From: Phymatolithon calcareum
Taxonomy: Eukaryota > Rhodophyta > Florideophyceae > Hapalidiales
Assembly (NCBI GenBank): GCA_977006965.1
Contig: OZ345376.1
Span: forward strand, 62,001 to 126,000
Direction: 5' to 3'
DNA length: 64,000 nt
Shown: positions 53,068-64,000 of the stretch, piece after piece
Position numbering within the stretch: the stretch's first letter is position 1
Layout of the letters: every line of letters starts with the position of its first letter
Notes under the pieces: generated by a model
The model's input: only the letters and a program-made list of their open reading frames with translations
Database searches by the model: none
What the model was told of the DNA's origin: nothing
Program-made: the position numbers and the translations under genes

Positions 53068-54722
53068 TCTACGCCTGCTCGACGTTAGCACATACTTTGC
53101 AACACTCCAGAAGCGCTCCACTTCTGCGAGAGATCTCAACACGAAATCATAATTGACGTATTCCTCTTCATGTTCTCCTATCTTTCGGCGTTTCGCAAGG
53201 CGTTCCACCATCGATGGAACTTCAGATGGGCTGTCATGTCCACTGGAAGTTCCTTCGGTGGCACCACTATCACCGCCGCTCTTGATCTTCAGACTTGATA
53301 CAGCATCTTTTTCCTCCTCCAGGAGATCAAATGACCGACCATCTTTGATTTTTCGGACAGCGGACTCAAAATGTGCATCAGGTATCAGGTCTCCTGCCAC
53401 CCTAGAAATGTAGTGAGTGCCGAGTTGACAGCGATAGAACACGGAAAGACGGTTGTTTTTCTCCTCAGCTGTAGAGTCAATTAAGCCATCGAGGTCTTGT
53501 CGACAGGACACCGATTGTGACCCTAAGTTTGCATAGATTTCGTGACTACGTCGCTCTCAGCCAACATCATCTTGAAACGCTTGATATTGCTTTCGAACCG
53601 AAGTGTGGTCTCAATACGCAAATTACCGTCTTGCGATGAACTCACTTCAGCTAGTTCGGCACGGATTCGCACAAATCGCTTCAGCATATCCGCCTTCCCG
53701 GACCAACGTGTTTAGATATGCATCACTGGTCGCAAATCCGTCAATTTTCAGAGGATAGCTGTGTTCTTCGAATCGTGCACAGAATCAATAGTGTCAGGCC
53801 GATAGGCATGGTTTTCGACCATTCGGTTGACTTCCAGGTTCAGCTTATGGCTGTTACAGCCGACATGAGGAATGCAACTCAAACATGCAAGTCGTCTATT
53901 GGTCGCCGTGTTATCAGCCACGAAGCAAACAAACCATTTATCCAGAGTGCCACCGTAAAACGGCAAAATGTTGCGGAAATAGTGCTGATGCTCCTCGGCG
54001 TTCAGCCGTGTCGCTTCATCGATCGATGAGTCATCATCCACATTGCCCAATGGACAGACCCCCAGCAAGACAAGTTGTGGAGTGTGCTGGACGGAAACAC
54101 GTGAACGGACGCGAATTGTAGTAGTCGAACAGTATGAAGCAATCGCTCCAACATAATGCATACTGCCACAGGATCATCCGTCACGCAACAGCGCTCCGAT
54201 TATGCCCCTCAACTCCCATGCAATGCGTTTTTCAACAAGTTCAACGAGCTGAAAGATGATTTCAATGAGCGTAGCCCGGCACAGGGGGACTGAAAATCGG
54301 GAAAATTGTATGTCCTAATCTTCCACGTAGTACAAAGGAAGGTTCTTCATGGCGATCAAGCGCAGATATCCCCACACCGCTCTGTCGTACTTAGATAGCG
54401 CCCATTTATGAAAATGGATCTTGACCGTACCACCTTTCTCCATTGAAGCGGATAGCGCATCCTGATACATTTGATTGGGCACCGATTCCTGTTCATGAGA
54501 AGTTTTGCCTTGGCCGTAGCAATGTTTGAGTTGGTTACACAGGTTTTTGAACCCTGTATTGTCAAGAAATGAAACAATGGAAGTCGGACATGACCGCTTC
54601 CGGAAACGGTACTGGAGATAGTGTTTCTCGTGTTGCTCACCAGATATGATGGATGTGCGTGTCTCTTTCCCCACAAAGGACATCAGGGCGACGACTGCGT
54701 CCTTTGGTGATGGTTGTGGCAT
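53068..54722 (-). pseudogene. hAT-superfamily transposase, N-terminal and central part
   Basis: A cut-and-paste DNA transposase relic on the minus strand. ATG 54722 starts a frame that stays open to 53748 apart from two premature stops (TAG at 54315-54317, TGA near 54174). It has a BED-like zinc finger remnant (F-R-K-R-S-C-P then N-L-C-N-Q-L-K-H-C), R-L-I-A-M-K-N-L-P-L, R-D-G with a stop where Trp is expected, then FVADNTATNRRLA and VGCNSHKLNLEV, the block typical of hAT enzymes. After a frameshift near 53745 come TRWSGKADMLKRF and R-I-R-A-E-L-A-E-V. After a further frameshift near 53500 the 53068-53511 segment ends with V-E-R-F-W-S-V-A-K-Y-V-L-T and R-R-R-M-T-P-Q-L. The C-terminal end lies beyond LINE-B at 47458-47523. 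Terminal inverted repeats were not found. Confidence 0.85.
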
Positions 54723-55824
54723 AGTCCTAAGGTTCTTGGAGATGTGATGACATGGAACAGGCTATCGCACATCTTGAACTCTATGAATTCGATAATAGGC
54801 GACGATAGTGCTACAGTGAGACGAACGTACTCAGCACAGAATGGCATCTACGTTTTATCTTATGTAAGTACGTAGCGGGGGACCTTTAATTGCGGCTGAT
54901 CGCCGTACGAACGTACTCACCAGAGAATGTCCAGTATCATAATTGCGTTGTACATGTCATGGAGCTGACATACACGGCGCATGGAAAGTTTCCCAGGATG
55001 GGAACCAAGGCACTCTGCAAATGCAGACACACTCCTTCACGCCCTTTTCTGGTACTATTTCTCCCGCGTTTACGTTTACGGTAACAATGTACGGATTAGG
55101 TAGTCTAGTTCTGCAGTTCCCCAAGTTCTGCAGTTACCCAGTACTGTAGCTCTCCAGAGCAGTACATAAGCAACCTGCTGAGTCCTGAATAGCAGACTCG
55201 GCAGGGATAAGTAAAGTGGCAAGGTCAAGAAGACTTTGCTGGCTTATCCCGCCTTTCACAACTGGTCTTTTGGACGACAGTACACATCTAGTTTTCAGCT
55301 GATGTAAAACTTGTACGTAACGAAATGCCTTTCATTGCGCCAGCACGCCAGGCAACCGTCCTCATCAATAATAGCGTGGCACGCACCCAGTTTACAGCTG
55401 ATGTCGGGTCCACGTCATTGCAATACGTATTGAACTATCTAAACGTAGTGCAATACAGATTGCAATACGTGGAGGGCAAGATTGGGATTGCAGATTGCCA
55501 TTAATTGGCAATGCAATGAATTTGGTTACAAGCCTCTCTGCAATACGTTCGGCAATGGCCGATCTCAGTGCAATATGCTATTCCTATTCATTATTGCAAT
55601 ATATTGCAATAGGAATTAAATTCGTCTGAGCTCTGTTCGCAGACGCTTTGGAGCAAAAGGTTTAGCTCCTATAACGACTGTGGGGATGATGCTTCGGTTC
55701 GCCAAACAAAAGTTTGACATTATAAACACGAATTTCTTCAGCAGGGATATGCGATGCTCTCAAAAACTCAATTCGCGAATCAGGGCCGCTTCTCACTCTT
55801 TCATACTCTATTCTTTTAAAATCT
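54723..55824. other. No recognisable gene
   Basis: Upstream flank of the hAT relic, including the word cluster listed at 55420-55620. An R1-like tail trace (TCGCAGACGCTTTGG) lies near 55637 but is too short to call. Confidence 0.4.
55420..55620. repeat. Cluster of TGCAATAC / ATTGCAAT words
   Basis: About ten occurrences of GCAATA, ATTGCA and the palindrome ATTGCAAT in 200 bp, irregularly spaced. It resembles a looser group at 47160-47280. Confidence 0.65.
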
Positions 55825-55935
55825 CCTTCTATAGACAGAATCTAGCCAAAACCTCTGGGCCCTAAGAGAGTTGCGCCAAGCGTCAGCAGATGCGTTGGTA
55901 ACTTTTAAATAAAAATCTACTTTTCTTCTTCTTCT
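55825..55935 (+). repeat. R1 short element, 5'-truncated
   Basis: Starts TAGACAGAATCTAGCC, has AAGCGTCAGCAGATGCG and ends GGTAACTTTTAAATAAAAATC, then a CTTCTTC run. Confidence 0.75.
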
Positions 55936-55939
55936 CCTT

Positions 55940-56615
55940 CTTAAAAACTCCTTAACTCGAATTTCTCTTCCCATGAGGGCACGAGTAAGTCTTTTACATT
56001 CATATTCAGTCTCTTGGTCCATTTCAGTGGATCGCTGTGCTCGTTGGAGCGGGACGAGCCCAATCAGAGCACCGGTCCCAAAGTATGTCGCCAAAGTTGA
56101 TTTTCTCCACAGTTGGGCTCTGCTGAAAATCACTCTTAGGCACCGCAGGCGCGTCTTTCTGTCTCAAGTACGTAGCACTCCTGGCAGCTTGTTCGGCTTG
56201 TCCACGGGATTTTCATTATCCGCCCTTCTTTCTCCACCTTCCAGCCTTTCACGATTTCCTCTACTCCGCGCTTCTTGGACACCTTGCCATCTTCCGCATG
56301 TTTTAACTCTCCGTCAAGGTTCTCCTCTTCTCTGATATACCCGATATCTTTTATTACATTAGCCGAATCCTCTTCTCTTCCTTCATATTCTTCTGTCTCT
56401 TCCAAGTACTGCTTCCGTCTGACCAGGCTCAAAGCGAACCTTTCACCATGGTGTGCTCTCCTGATCCTTGAGCTGGCGAGTCGGTATAGCACGCGAATCC
56501 TCTCTCTTCGGAGTTCGCCATGTTTTCCAAATACAGATTTTTTATTGCTCTTCTCCGAGATACCCAATATGTCTGTCAAGCAAATACACTTCTCTTCCTC
56601 CATATACTTCTGCAT
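55940..56615 (-). pseudogene. LINE-C-related C-terminal fragment
   Basis: Minus-strand frames 56136-56615 (VFGKHGELRRERIRVLYRL, HHGERFALSLVRR, EETEEYEGREED, E-G-R-I-M-K-I-P) and 55940-56133 (RAQLWRKSTLATYFG, ETEYECKRLTRAL and G-R-E-I-R-V-K) match the LINE-C C-terminal domain, with a frameshift near 56135. It diverges more than the other copies, so it may be a sister family. No ATATCCC end is present. Confidence 0.78.
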
Positions 56616-56869
56616 CTTCCAGGGACTTCCGCCTTAGAAAAAAGGACAGAGAAATGGGTATACTGGTGCTCATGCTCTACAAATTGTATTTTTGCGGAGC
56701 ATAGAGAAAAGTTCGTATCCAGAACAGCAAGGAATTGTCCAGAACAAGCGGTGCAAGCCAGATCCGAAATATCAACATGAGTCCCAGATATGATCGAAAG
56801 ACTGTGCGCTTGTAACAAGGAAGACGAGCTCAATGCATGATATGATGTACTCTGTGCTAAGCTTGCAAA

Positions 56870-57185
56870 GCCCTGGACCTCTAACAAGCCCAGGTCGGGA
56901 CGGTACAAGACTTTCTGGAATAGAGAGCTCGATCAATTAGCCAAGAAACGAACACGGCTGTACAAAAGGGTTAAAAGGACGGTCTTCAAGCTCACATGGT
57001 AAAGCTTAAAAATGTCAAATCGTTGATCAAGAAAAAGGTATGGAAATCGATGGAGGATCAATTGGAATCATTCTTAGAGGGAATCGAGAAGATGGTCCGT
57101 AGCGAGGCTGCAAACGTCGCGAGCAAGGTCATGACAACCAAGGGGCGAAGAACTGGGAAGAACCGGGCTTTAAGGGCCCCCCATA
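56870..57185 (+). pseudogene. LINE-C-related linker fragment between endonuclease and RT
   Basis: Reads R-Y-K-T-F-W-N-R-E-L-D-Q-L-A-K-K-R-T-R-L-Y-K, then after a stop/frame break ESFLEGIEKMVRSEAANVAS and K-V-M-T-T-K-G-R-R. This corresponds to about 11880-12180 of the long LINE-C. Confidence 0.72.
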
Positions 57186-58369
57186 CTACTTTACAGCGTC
57201 ACCATAATTGACAATATAGAGAACGACGAGTCCCTGTATTAGGGACCAGGCGATATACTAGAATGAACAAGTTACGAATAGCTTCTCCCGTGCAGTCTTA
57301 GGAGTGTTAATGAGGGCTTTCAAATTAACAACTAAACAGTTGCAAAAAAAGTGGAACAGCTTCAACAAGTGCAAGCTCATGGAGAATGCCGTCTCTTATT
57401 TCGATGTGGATAAGTAATCGAGATTTGCAGCAGAAAACGCGATATTGAGCTACGAGTTGAAGGAACGAAGACTACCGACGACAATTTGAATAGAAAGCGT
57501 AGTGGTATAATCAAGATAGATGGCAGAACAAAGTTTCGGGAAAAATCGCAGTAGTTCTTGCCTTTTGGGAAAGCTGCTGACACCTTTTCGTTCCAAAGGG
57601 TTGGCAACACCACTGATATGTGTTGAGAACGCAGATTTCGCTCTGGAATTAGTATGAATAGGTAATGGACGGAATCCAGGTGCCGCGTCAAGAATTGAAA
57701 ACTAATTCATACCATGCAGAGAATCTAGGTTATCATCCAACCGTGGAAGTCCGTAATCATGGTGGATAGTGACAGAATTGAAATGCCGCTATTATATTGA
57801 GAAGCGATGACTCCCATTTGGTTCTGCAGGTGAAAATGGCCGAGAATAACAGATCCGAATTGTTGTCCTACATTTGGCCTCTCTTCAGCATGTTGAACCC
57901 TTGATGTGCAAGATGATGTAGGAGATTCTGTGGATATGGAAATGGTTGAGATGAGGCTGTGTCGATATGTACCCGGAGGTATGTTCCATACGGGATCGGG
58001 AGCCGAAGCACTAAATGCGATCGCATCCGAATTAGGCTGTACCAATTGTTTCTGAATAGTCATGGTGTCGAAAGGTCTGACTAAGATAGATAGCACTGGA
58101 GAAGTGGAGCTTTTCCTATAGACTGAAGTTGATATGAAATAATCGTTCAGACTTGGCTAGGAAACGATATTGTAAGGTAGTTCACGGGTATAAGCCCAGG
58201 TCCTTTCTTATTGCTCACCCGCACATCCACTCCACAGCTCAGTTTAAATTTGCGTTCCTAACGATGTCGTAAACACGTCAGGTCCATTCGCCCGACTCTT
58301 AGTTACAAAACCAATGGCGCATCCAGCGTTAAGAGAAATAATGATCTCGTACCGACGCTGTGCAGAAGC
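57186..58369. other. No recognisable gene
   Basis: Minus-strand frames of 104 and 123 codons (57377-57691, 57725-58096) show no recognised domain and no copy elsewhere. Confidence 0.4.
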
Positions 58370-58381
58370 ACATCACCAGAG

Positions 58382-58445
58382 TTTCCGCCTTGCCCATATC
58401 TTCGGACGTCTATGGGGCTTTTAAATAAACTTGAAAGGAAAAAAA
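58382..58445 (+). mobile_element. Minimal LINE-B tail insertion (64 bp)
   Basis: CTTGCCCATATCTTCGG through GGCTTTTAAATAAACTTG and an A-rich end match the last bases of the LINE-B at 47524-53054. It is flanked by the 12-bp duplication ACATCACCAGAG (58370-58381 and 58446-58457). Confidence 0.8.
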
Positions 58446-58457
58446 ACATCACCAGAG

Positions 58458-59154
58458 CTGTGGCGCAGCAAATTATGAAAGCACTTTGTGTTGCTAGTCC
58501 CTCATGCATAACAGAACCTAGAGGAAAGTAAGAACTACGAGGACAAGGATGAGGACTTGGAAGAACAGGAACTGTTATACGTGACAGATAAGGGGGCCGC
58601 GGACGGATTGGTCACACACAAGAAGGAGAAAATGCGAATCTATGGGTATGGAGTGAGACAGAGAATGTCTAAAAACGCAAAATCGATGGTATGAACGAGA
58701 ATCCAGATCAAGTCGGGAAAACAAACACTTTGGGTTGTGAAGTGGTTTTTTGGCCGCTTCCCTCGCGGCCGAACGTCTTGACTTATGTTGAAAAGTACGA
58801 CAAACTAGCGATGATGCAGCTGGAAACCAACGCAACCTAACGTAACAACAGATGATTGACAGAGCAGAAGAGGAAAGTAAAACAAGCGATGGATAAATTA
58901 ATGATGCTAGAAACCCAGATGAAAGAAAAGATGATAGTGTGATGGTAAAGGGGATGCATTGTAGTCTTCACCGGAAGGGTTAGAGCGCAGTGCGCATCTT
59001 CTCTCGTGCTGGTGTGCGCCGTCGTTGAGGGGTTCTAAAAAATATACATTTTCCACCCCTCCGGAAGAAAAAGTGCTCCTGGTGGTCTTGCACGAAAAAA
59101 TTCTTCCATTTATGACTGCCCGTAACCTGAAATAGCAGCGTGCCACAGGATAGG
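58458..59154. other. No recognisable gene
   Basis: Short frames only. The minus-strand frame across 58907-59521 runs into the R1 repeat and shows no domain. Confidence 0.4.
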
Positions 59155-59362
59155 AGAGTAATTTCCCCCACCCCCAAGGTTCCGAAGGAGGCCAGAAGTG
59201 AGTTCTTTGCACCCTACTGAATTGTGTTAGATCAACAAGAAAAGAAACTCTTCCGTAGACAGAATCCAGCCAAAACCTCTTGGCACTTGGAAAGTTGCCC
59301 CAAGTGTCAGCAGATGCGTTGGTAACTTTTAAATAAAATCTAACTTTCTTCTTCTTCTTCTT
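59155..59362 (+). repeat. R1 short element, solo copy with CTT tail
   Basis: Begins near AATTTCCCCCACCCCC, contains CTACTGAATTGTGTTAG, CCGTAGACAGAATCC and CAAGTGTCAGCAGATGCG, and ends GGTAACTTTTAAATAAAATC followed by a (CTT)n tail to about 59362. It is the best preserved solo copy. Confidence 0.8.
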
Positions 59363-59571
59363 CCAGTCAAGCTTGTGCAATTTGAAAGGGTATTTGAACA
59401 CTGGGTGAACATCATGAGATCCTACAGGATTGACTGCATGGAAGAAAAAGTACAGTAGTAGCAGCTTACGGATGTTGGTTCCATGAAGCAACCGGCAAAT
59501 TTTTCGTTCACAGCAGAGCATGACTCAAATCCAAGGAAACACACCGGAATAGCCCTATCATGACGGGGAAA

Positions 59572-60363
59572 CATTGCGGGTCGAGTTCTTCATCATGCTT
59601 GGAGGCTCTCGTATCTCGGTATAAGCATGAACCACAAAGACGTAACAGACGACATGGCGTTATCAAGTGTACGAAATGCAGTGGGGTGCATACACAAACT
59701 GCGGGATATTGGAGTCAATGTTCGAGGCTTTCAGCCCGTGACATGCATTAGAATCTTCAAGTCGCTTTTTTTGCCAAAGTGGGTGTATGCACTCCACGTC
59801 ACGCCTCTGACAAAGCGATTACAATCAGCAATCGAATCTGCAGAAGGCTTATTCTTCAAGTATGTTTTTGGGCCATATGCCCAGCACCGCCATGGAAGAA
59901 TGCGAGTTCTGTGCCGACTAGAACCACCGGCCATGAGGAGAAGACACCAACCAGAAAGGTTATCTGCGAGTCTAGTGAGACAGAAGAAGCGCCTCGACGA
60001 AGCAGATGAGTATTCTGGGAGAGATGAAGACATTAAGGAGGCAAACAAGGACATAGAGTGCCTCAAGAAATATGAAGATCTGCAGCAAGCTCTCGATAAA
60101 GCCAAGGAGGGCTCAGTCTCAAAGAAAGGGCGACGAAAAGAAATAATTGAGTTATGGGCAAAGGAAGAAGAGGGAAGATCGCTCGAGATACCAACTGATT
60201 CGAACAATCTACCGATGGTTCTCCGCGTAAGAGAAAGGTCTACACGGTTGCGATGCCTACGGCTGATATTCAATAGAGCACCTCTTTGGATCGTGGGAAA
60301 GCGGCCCTGTTACTCTTCAAGAGAGGCCTTGGGAGCTTTTAAAATAAATCAACACATATCCCC
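59572..60363 (+). mobile_element. LINE-C, truncated copy with internal deletion
   Basis: Flanked by the 13-bp duplication CATGACGGGGAAA (59559-59571 and 60364-60376). It starts in the post-RT region and ends ACACATATCCCC. Relative to 10787-14104 about 190 bp are missing at 60290, joining CTCTTTGGAT to the UTR. It is otherwise very close to that copy. Confidence 0.92.
59627..60332 (+). pseudogene. LINE-C ORF2 C-terminal domain, deleted at the end
   Basis: An open frame with V-R-N-A-V-G-C-I-H-K-L-R-D-I-G, RIFKSLFLPKWVYALHV, MRVLCRLEPPAMRRRHQ, K-E-G-S-V-S-K-K-G-R-R and RSTRLRCLRLIFNRAPLW. After R-A-P-L-W the deletion brings UTR sequence into frame, so the family C-terminus (with Y-E-C-K-R-L-T) is lost. 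The frame runs on beyond the element to 60427 by chance. Confidence 0.82.
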
Positions 60364-60376
60364 CATGACGGGGAAA

Positions 60377-62698
60377 ATTCACCGAATTGGACATAGAACA
60401 TGGCTCCCGAACCATTGTATGCCATGAGCAACAGCACTTGACTCAGGGTCAATAGACACGATAGCGATGCTTGGTCCCAAGATGTATTCAGGGCGTAACC
60501 GAGAGAGTCGCAAGAGGGCGTTCAGTGCTTGGGTGGATTGCATTTTACTTGGTTGGTCTTTTAGTTAGCTTTTGGTTCCGAATGGAGCCAGAAAGTTGGC
60601 GTTTTCCATGAATATTGGCTATGACGAGTACAGAAAGGAGGCAGTCGCGTTACTACGCTCCACAGGAATGGGCTGGCGAGCTGGCTGAAGCATCTGCAAC
60701 AGGCTATTATGCCTTGACGTTAACAAGCTTTGCGGTCGTAAGCTTAGTCTTCTTCACAGGGTTCTGATTTAGAACCCACTTTACGAGCAATGATGAGCTT
60801 GCGGGACCAGTGATTTCCTCAGCAATTACTTCCTAAACAGTGACAATCATATTTAGGGACTTGGAAAAAGCTCTTTTCGACTGGTCAACGTCGTTTCCTT
60901 GGCATATAAGAATGCAACTACAATTCCACCGTGGTCTTCTTCTTGCGGCACGGCGGGTCTAGTCTTTGTGAGGGAAAAGTATATATTGTGAAGCCATTGT
61001 AAGGTAGAAGTTGTGATACTGCTCGCACAGAAGCCAAGCCCGGCTTTCATAATTTGGTGCGAGCAAGCTGTTTCGCATTCGTTTAAAGATTTTTATGAGC
61101 TTTTAAATCGCCCCTCAATTGACGGGCTCAGTCACATAGACACAAGGGAAATCAGCTGGTCTTTAGCTGGACCACCGTTTACACGAAAGCTATTTTGTTG
61201 TTGCGCTCCCTGTTCGTGGCTTCTAATAATTTCAAAGACTGGTATTGTCCGATAGCCACTGCGTTTCGTGACTATCGCTACCGCCTGGTAAGGTTGCTGA
61301 TCATGATCGACAACAAAATAGACTTTATCACAGCAAAATAAAATTTACTTCAAGCGCAAGTAGAAACCGAAAAAAGACATGAATCGGGAACTCAAAAGTT
61401 GACCTCAAAAGATCAGCGTCTCGTATAGCCCTGTACGCTAGGTTGTACGGAAACCCAAGTTTCTGGAGCTATATCCAATCAAACAGCTTTGTCGGACTGT
61501 CCATTCGTAAATATCACGCAGTCGACGCCCAGGAATTGGACAATGGATACACGAGCTCGATCATGTCACTAATCGTTCCCACGCTCGCACACTACAAAAC
61601 GTACGGAGCGTGGTGTGTAAGGAGGAACTGAATTGTCAAGTCCCAGTCGTGCAGAAGATAAATTGAGATACGCAACTTGGCTGCAATAGATATATATAAG
61701 TTATTGGAGCTGTGATTCCTCTCTACAATGAGGAGTGACGTGAATACTGCCTGTGGTGCGGAATGGTAGGACAAGTAAGCGTAGTTATATTCGGCGTCAA
61801 AATATTATACGGCGAAAAGTGTAATCGCGCTATCATGCTTTCTTCCGGTGGTGCGACAATATCTAGAGAGAAGGTGGATGAGTGGTGGATGTCATGTGCA
61901 ATGACGCAGCTAAACGGAGAACTAATACTTATAAGAAGGGGGCTGGGAGGCCAAAGCAAGGCTGGAGCTGATACTCGTGGAAGAGGCTCGTGGCGGAAGC
62001 ACCGCTTATGGCGAAGCATTGCATTCTGGTGAGAAATAATTGCACAGTCGTCAGGACGCGACGAAGGGAAAACCCAAATGTAGATACGTTGCCAATGCCC
62101 CCTGTTAATAACCGGGCGAATGGCCAATGTTCTGCATCGTGGATGTCTATTAAATTCACGAAAAAACAGAGCCACTAGCACCACCGTGATAAAAGTTTTA
62201 CAGTACCGTCATTGCCTCTTTCCATCACGCCTGGGGGCCCAGGTATACCATATGACCATAACCATACACTGCACAGTCGAGAGTCCGCACTCTTCACAAG
62301 GCGCATGGCCGTTAAAATGAGGGCCCGAAGCCGTTCGCATATATCATAGCAGCTACAAAACTAATAAATTACTAGAATTTGGTTCAAATCTATGACATGG
62401 TGGCCATAACAGGGCGCCTTTTAGACTCTTGCACAGGCACGTCTCTTAACATGTTAACAGATATTAGACTGTAAGTCGCTTGCGCTTCCAACAGTCGTCC
62501 AGCCGATATTCAACTTGGTAAATTTTACCGTAATGTAGACACAATAGAAGCACGCGCATTCCGTAAATTACGGAATTTGCAATGACGCAAAGGTGCAGCT
62601 CCAGTATGATGCGGTGCGATATCGTTGTACGATACGTGTAACTGCACATGCAGCAATACTTGTGCTCATTATTATCGGACCAATAAACTGCGCGATTG
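60377..62698. other. No recognisable gene
   Basis: Frames up to 153 codons on opposite strands overlap each other (61723-62184 minus, 61763-62032 plus), without a recognised domain. A single-copy gene with introns cannot be excluded. Confidence 0.4.
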
Positions 62699-62820
62699 AG
62701 GGGGATGTGAGGAAGGCGGCCAATGGCACACGTTGTCAATAATTTTGTTATTGCAGAAGACACCCTCTTCACAAAAGTATTGACAACGTGTGCCATTGGC
62801 CGCCTTCCTCACATCCCCCT
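62699..62820. repeat. Long inverted repeat (50-bp arms)
   Basis: Arms 62699-62748 and 62771-62820 pair with one mismatch (62742 against 62777); the outer 43 bp are perfect. The 22-base loop contains a further 5-bp stem (GAAGA at 62756-62760 with TCTTC at 62766-62770). Confidence 0.93.
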
Positions 62821-63015
62821 TCATTTTTAGATCGCGTCGTTAGCTGTGCACAAGCGCAATCGAGATCAGAAGGCGCTGCGTGAAAGATTGTGCGCTGTGT
62901 ACAACTGTGTCGTGTACTGATGTATCCCCGAAATTATTGCCGCCGAAGAAGAGCAGCCCTCCATCATTGATGTCCTCTTACAAAAACGATAAATTAATTT
63001 TATGAATCCGTGTAT

Positions 63016-63245
63016 TCTTCTTCACGAAGCGTTTCGGGAGTGGGGTTTCCGCATTGCACAAGGGGTCCAAGCTACTTACAATACATTTGTATGACACAGA
63101 AGAAGTGAGCTGTAAAGAAAAGAGTCCAAAAGGTTGTCCACGTGGACTCGCGAATCGAGGAACCACCGCAGTTGCTTCGGGTGGAATCGTCTAATGACGA
63201 GCGGCAGGCAGAGAAGAAGCGTTCTTCTAATTAGCTAGCAGGTAA
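63016..63245 (+). mobile_element. SINE body copy
   Basis: Plus-strand counterpart of the minus-strand 34310-34560 body: GAAAAGAGTCCAAA, the GTGGACTCGCGAATCG block, AACCACCGCAGTTGCT, GTGGAATCGTCTAAT, CGGCAGGCAGAGAAG and TAATTAGCTAGCAG. The tRNA-like head is missing or too diverged. Confidence 0.7.
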
Positions 63246-64000
63246 GCATTCCCCACGAAGATTTCAGTTGCTCCACTCTGGTCCTCCCGTGGGCTATTCA
63301 CGGTGCTCTCCCGTCCGAGTCCCCAGCGTTTAACGCCGTGGACAAAACAGAAGGAGCTGGTTGCAATAAATGTTCACTTTTTGAGACAATTACTTTATCC
63401 GTTGTAATACGTTCAAAAGTAGTGAAAACATTGCAGAATTCGGGCTCAGAGAAGCCTGCTAGAGTGATTCTAAGCACGAGCAATAAGGGCCCTTGCCCAT
63501 TTTGCCGGCTCGAAATAGGTTTTCTAAAAAGATGTGGCCGCTTTAGTATTGTGTTGTAGTATGGTCTGCAATACCAGCGAGTGCATTACCGGCGAGTGTA
63601 GTATTCTGCGCTTCAACGATACAAATCCTATTCTGTGCGAAACTTTGCGTTGGTCAGCTTCAGGTCATTGCTGCTGTTATTGAATCATTTGCTACTTGCG
63701 GGAAGCCAACGCCGCTCTAAGCGGCAGTCATGATGGCCTCTTGATAGCTTGGTAACTACACTGCTGCGTGAGGGGCCTTCTTGAGAATTCATCAAAATCG
63801 CGGCATAGACCCAGTCAAAAAAGTCCTCATTACCAGTCATTATTTCGTGGACTGGTTACCAGGACGCGGCATAGGTTTTCAGTTGCTGAGTGTTGATTTG
63901 CAAACTTTCGCTTCAGATGTTTTCGCACACTTTTGAGCAAAAACTTGAAACATCACGAAAAGTTGGGTTGAAAAGCAATTCCACTTCCGAAAACTAAAAA
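63246..64000. other. No recognisable gene
   Basis: Short frames only, no shared repeat recognised. Confidence 0.4.

Noticed and set aside
55420-55620. CRISPR array
   Set aside because: Words are short, irregularly spaced and not separated by uniform spacers; none elsewhere in the window either.

Overview
The window is eukaryotic and looks like a transposable-element graveyard with very few host genes. The evidence is eukaryotic retrotransposons (APE-type LINEs, a Ty1/copia element, a Ty3/gypsy fossil), a hAT transposase relic, a tRNA-like SINE, AATAAA-type tails and microsatellites. No rRNA, operon, CRISPR or bacterial signal was seen. One intact, intronless membrane-protein gene sits among the repeats. 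That fits a unicellular or macroscopic alga or protist with intron-poor genes (a red alga is possible), but the sequence alone does not settle the taxon.

The LINE families carry local names used only here. LINE-A has a C-terminal region ending in a conserved 3' UTR with CCATGTGTCCCAACT on the antisense strand. LINE-B has ORF1 plus an APE/RT ORF2 and a poly(A) tail. LINE-C has APE/RT and ends in ATATCCC without poly(A). LINE-D is an RT with a ~190 bp tail called R1 here. LINE-E is seen only as a C-terminal domain plus 3' UTR. LINE-F is an RT C-terminus at 9.6-10.1 kb.

Layout. 0-2.65 kb holds no recognisable gene. 3.3-4.4 kb holds a possible GC-rich orphan gene flanked by CA microsatellites. 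4.67-7.86 kb is unusually dense in the palindromic word TACTGTAC/TACAGTA. 9.4-18.3 kb is a run of LINE and gypsy fragments including the longest LINE-C copy (10787-14104, with TSD). 19.56-20.43 kb is the best host gene, a multi-pass DUF2306-like membrane protein on the minus strand. 21.3-34.7 kb is a nested stack: a minus-strand LINE-A is split by a LINE-B and a LINE-C at one target word, then by a nearly intact 5.48 kb copia element (LTRs 25514-26216 and 30290-30992, TSD CGTCT), and it abuts a LINE-D that is itself split by another LINE-C. A tRNA-derived SINE follows. 35.3-35.7 kb is a cluster of palindromes and iterons. 36-47 kb holds scattered LINE tails in little-recognisable sequence. 47.46-54.72 kb is a decayed hAT transposase gene split by an almost full-length LINE-B with a 13-bp TSD. 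55-64 kb has more LINE tails, including a 64-bp minimal insertion, a LINE-C with 13-bp TSD, a near-perfect 50-bp-arm hairpin at 62.7 kb and another SINE copy.

The genes do not form a pathway; what works together is the transposon ecology. The autonomous LINEs encode endonuclease and RT. R1 and the tRNA-like SINE are likely non-autonomous passengers. The copia element is the youngest piece, with LTRs that read as identical except at the first base. Its primer-binding site matches the anticodon arm of initiator tRNA-Met, and its gag start codon lies inside that site.
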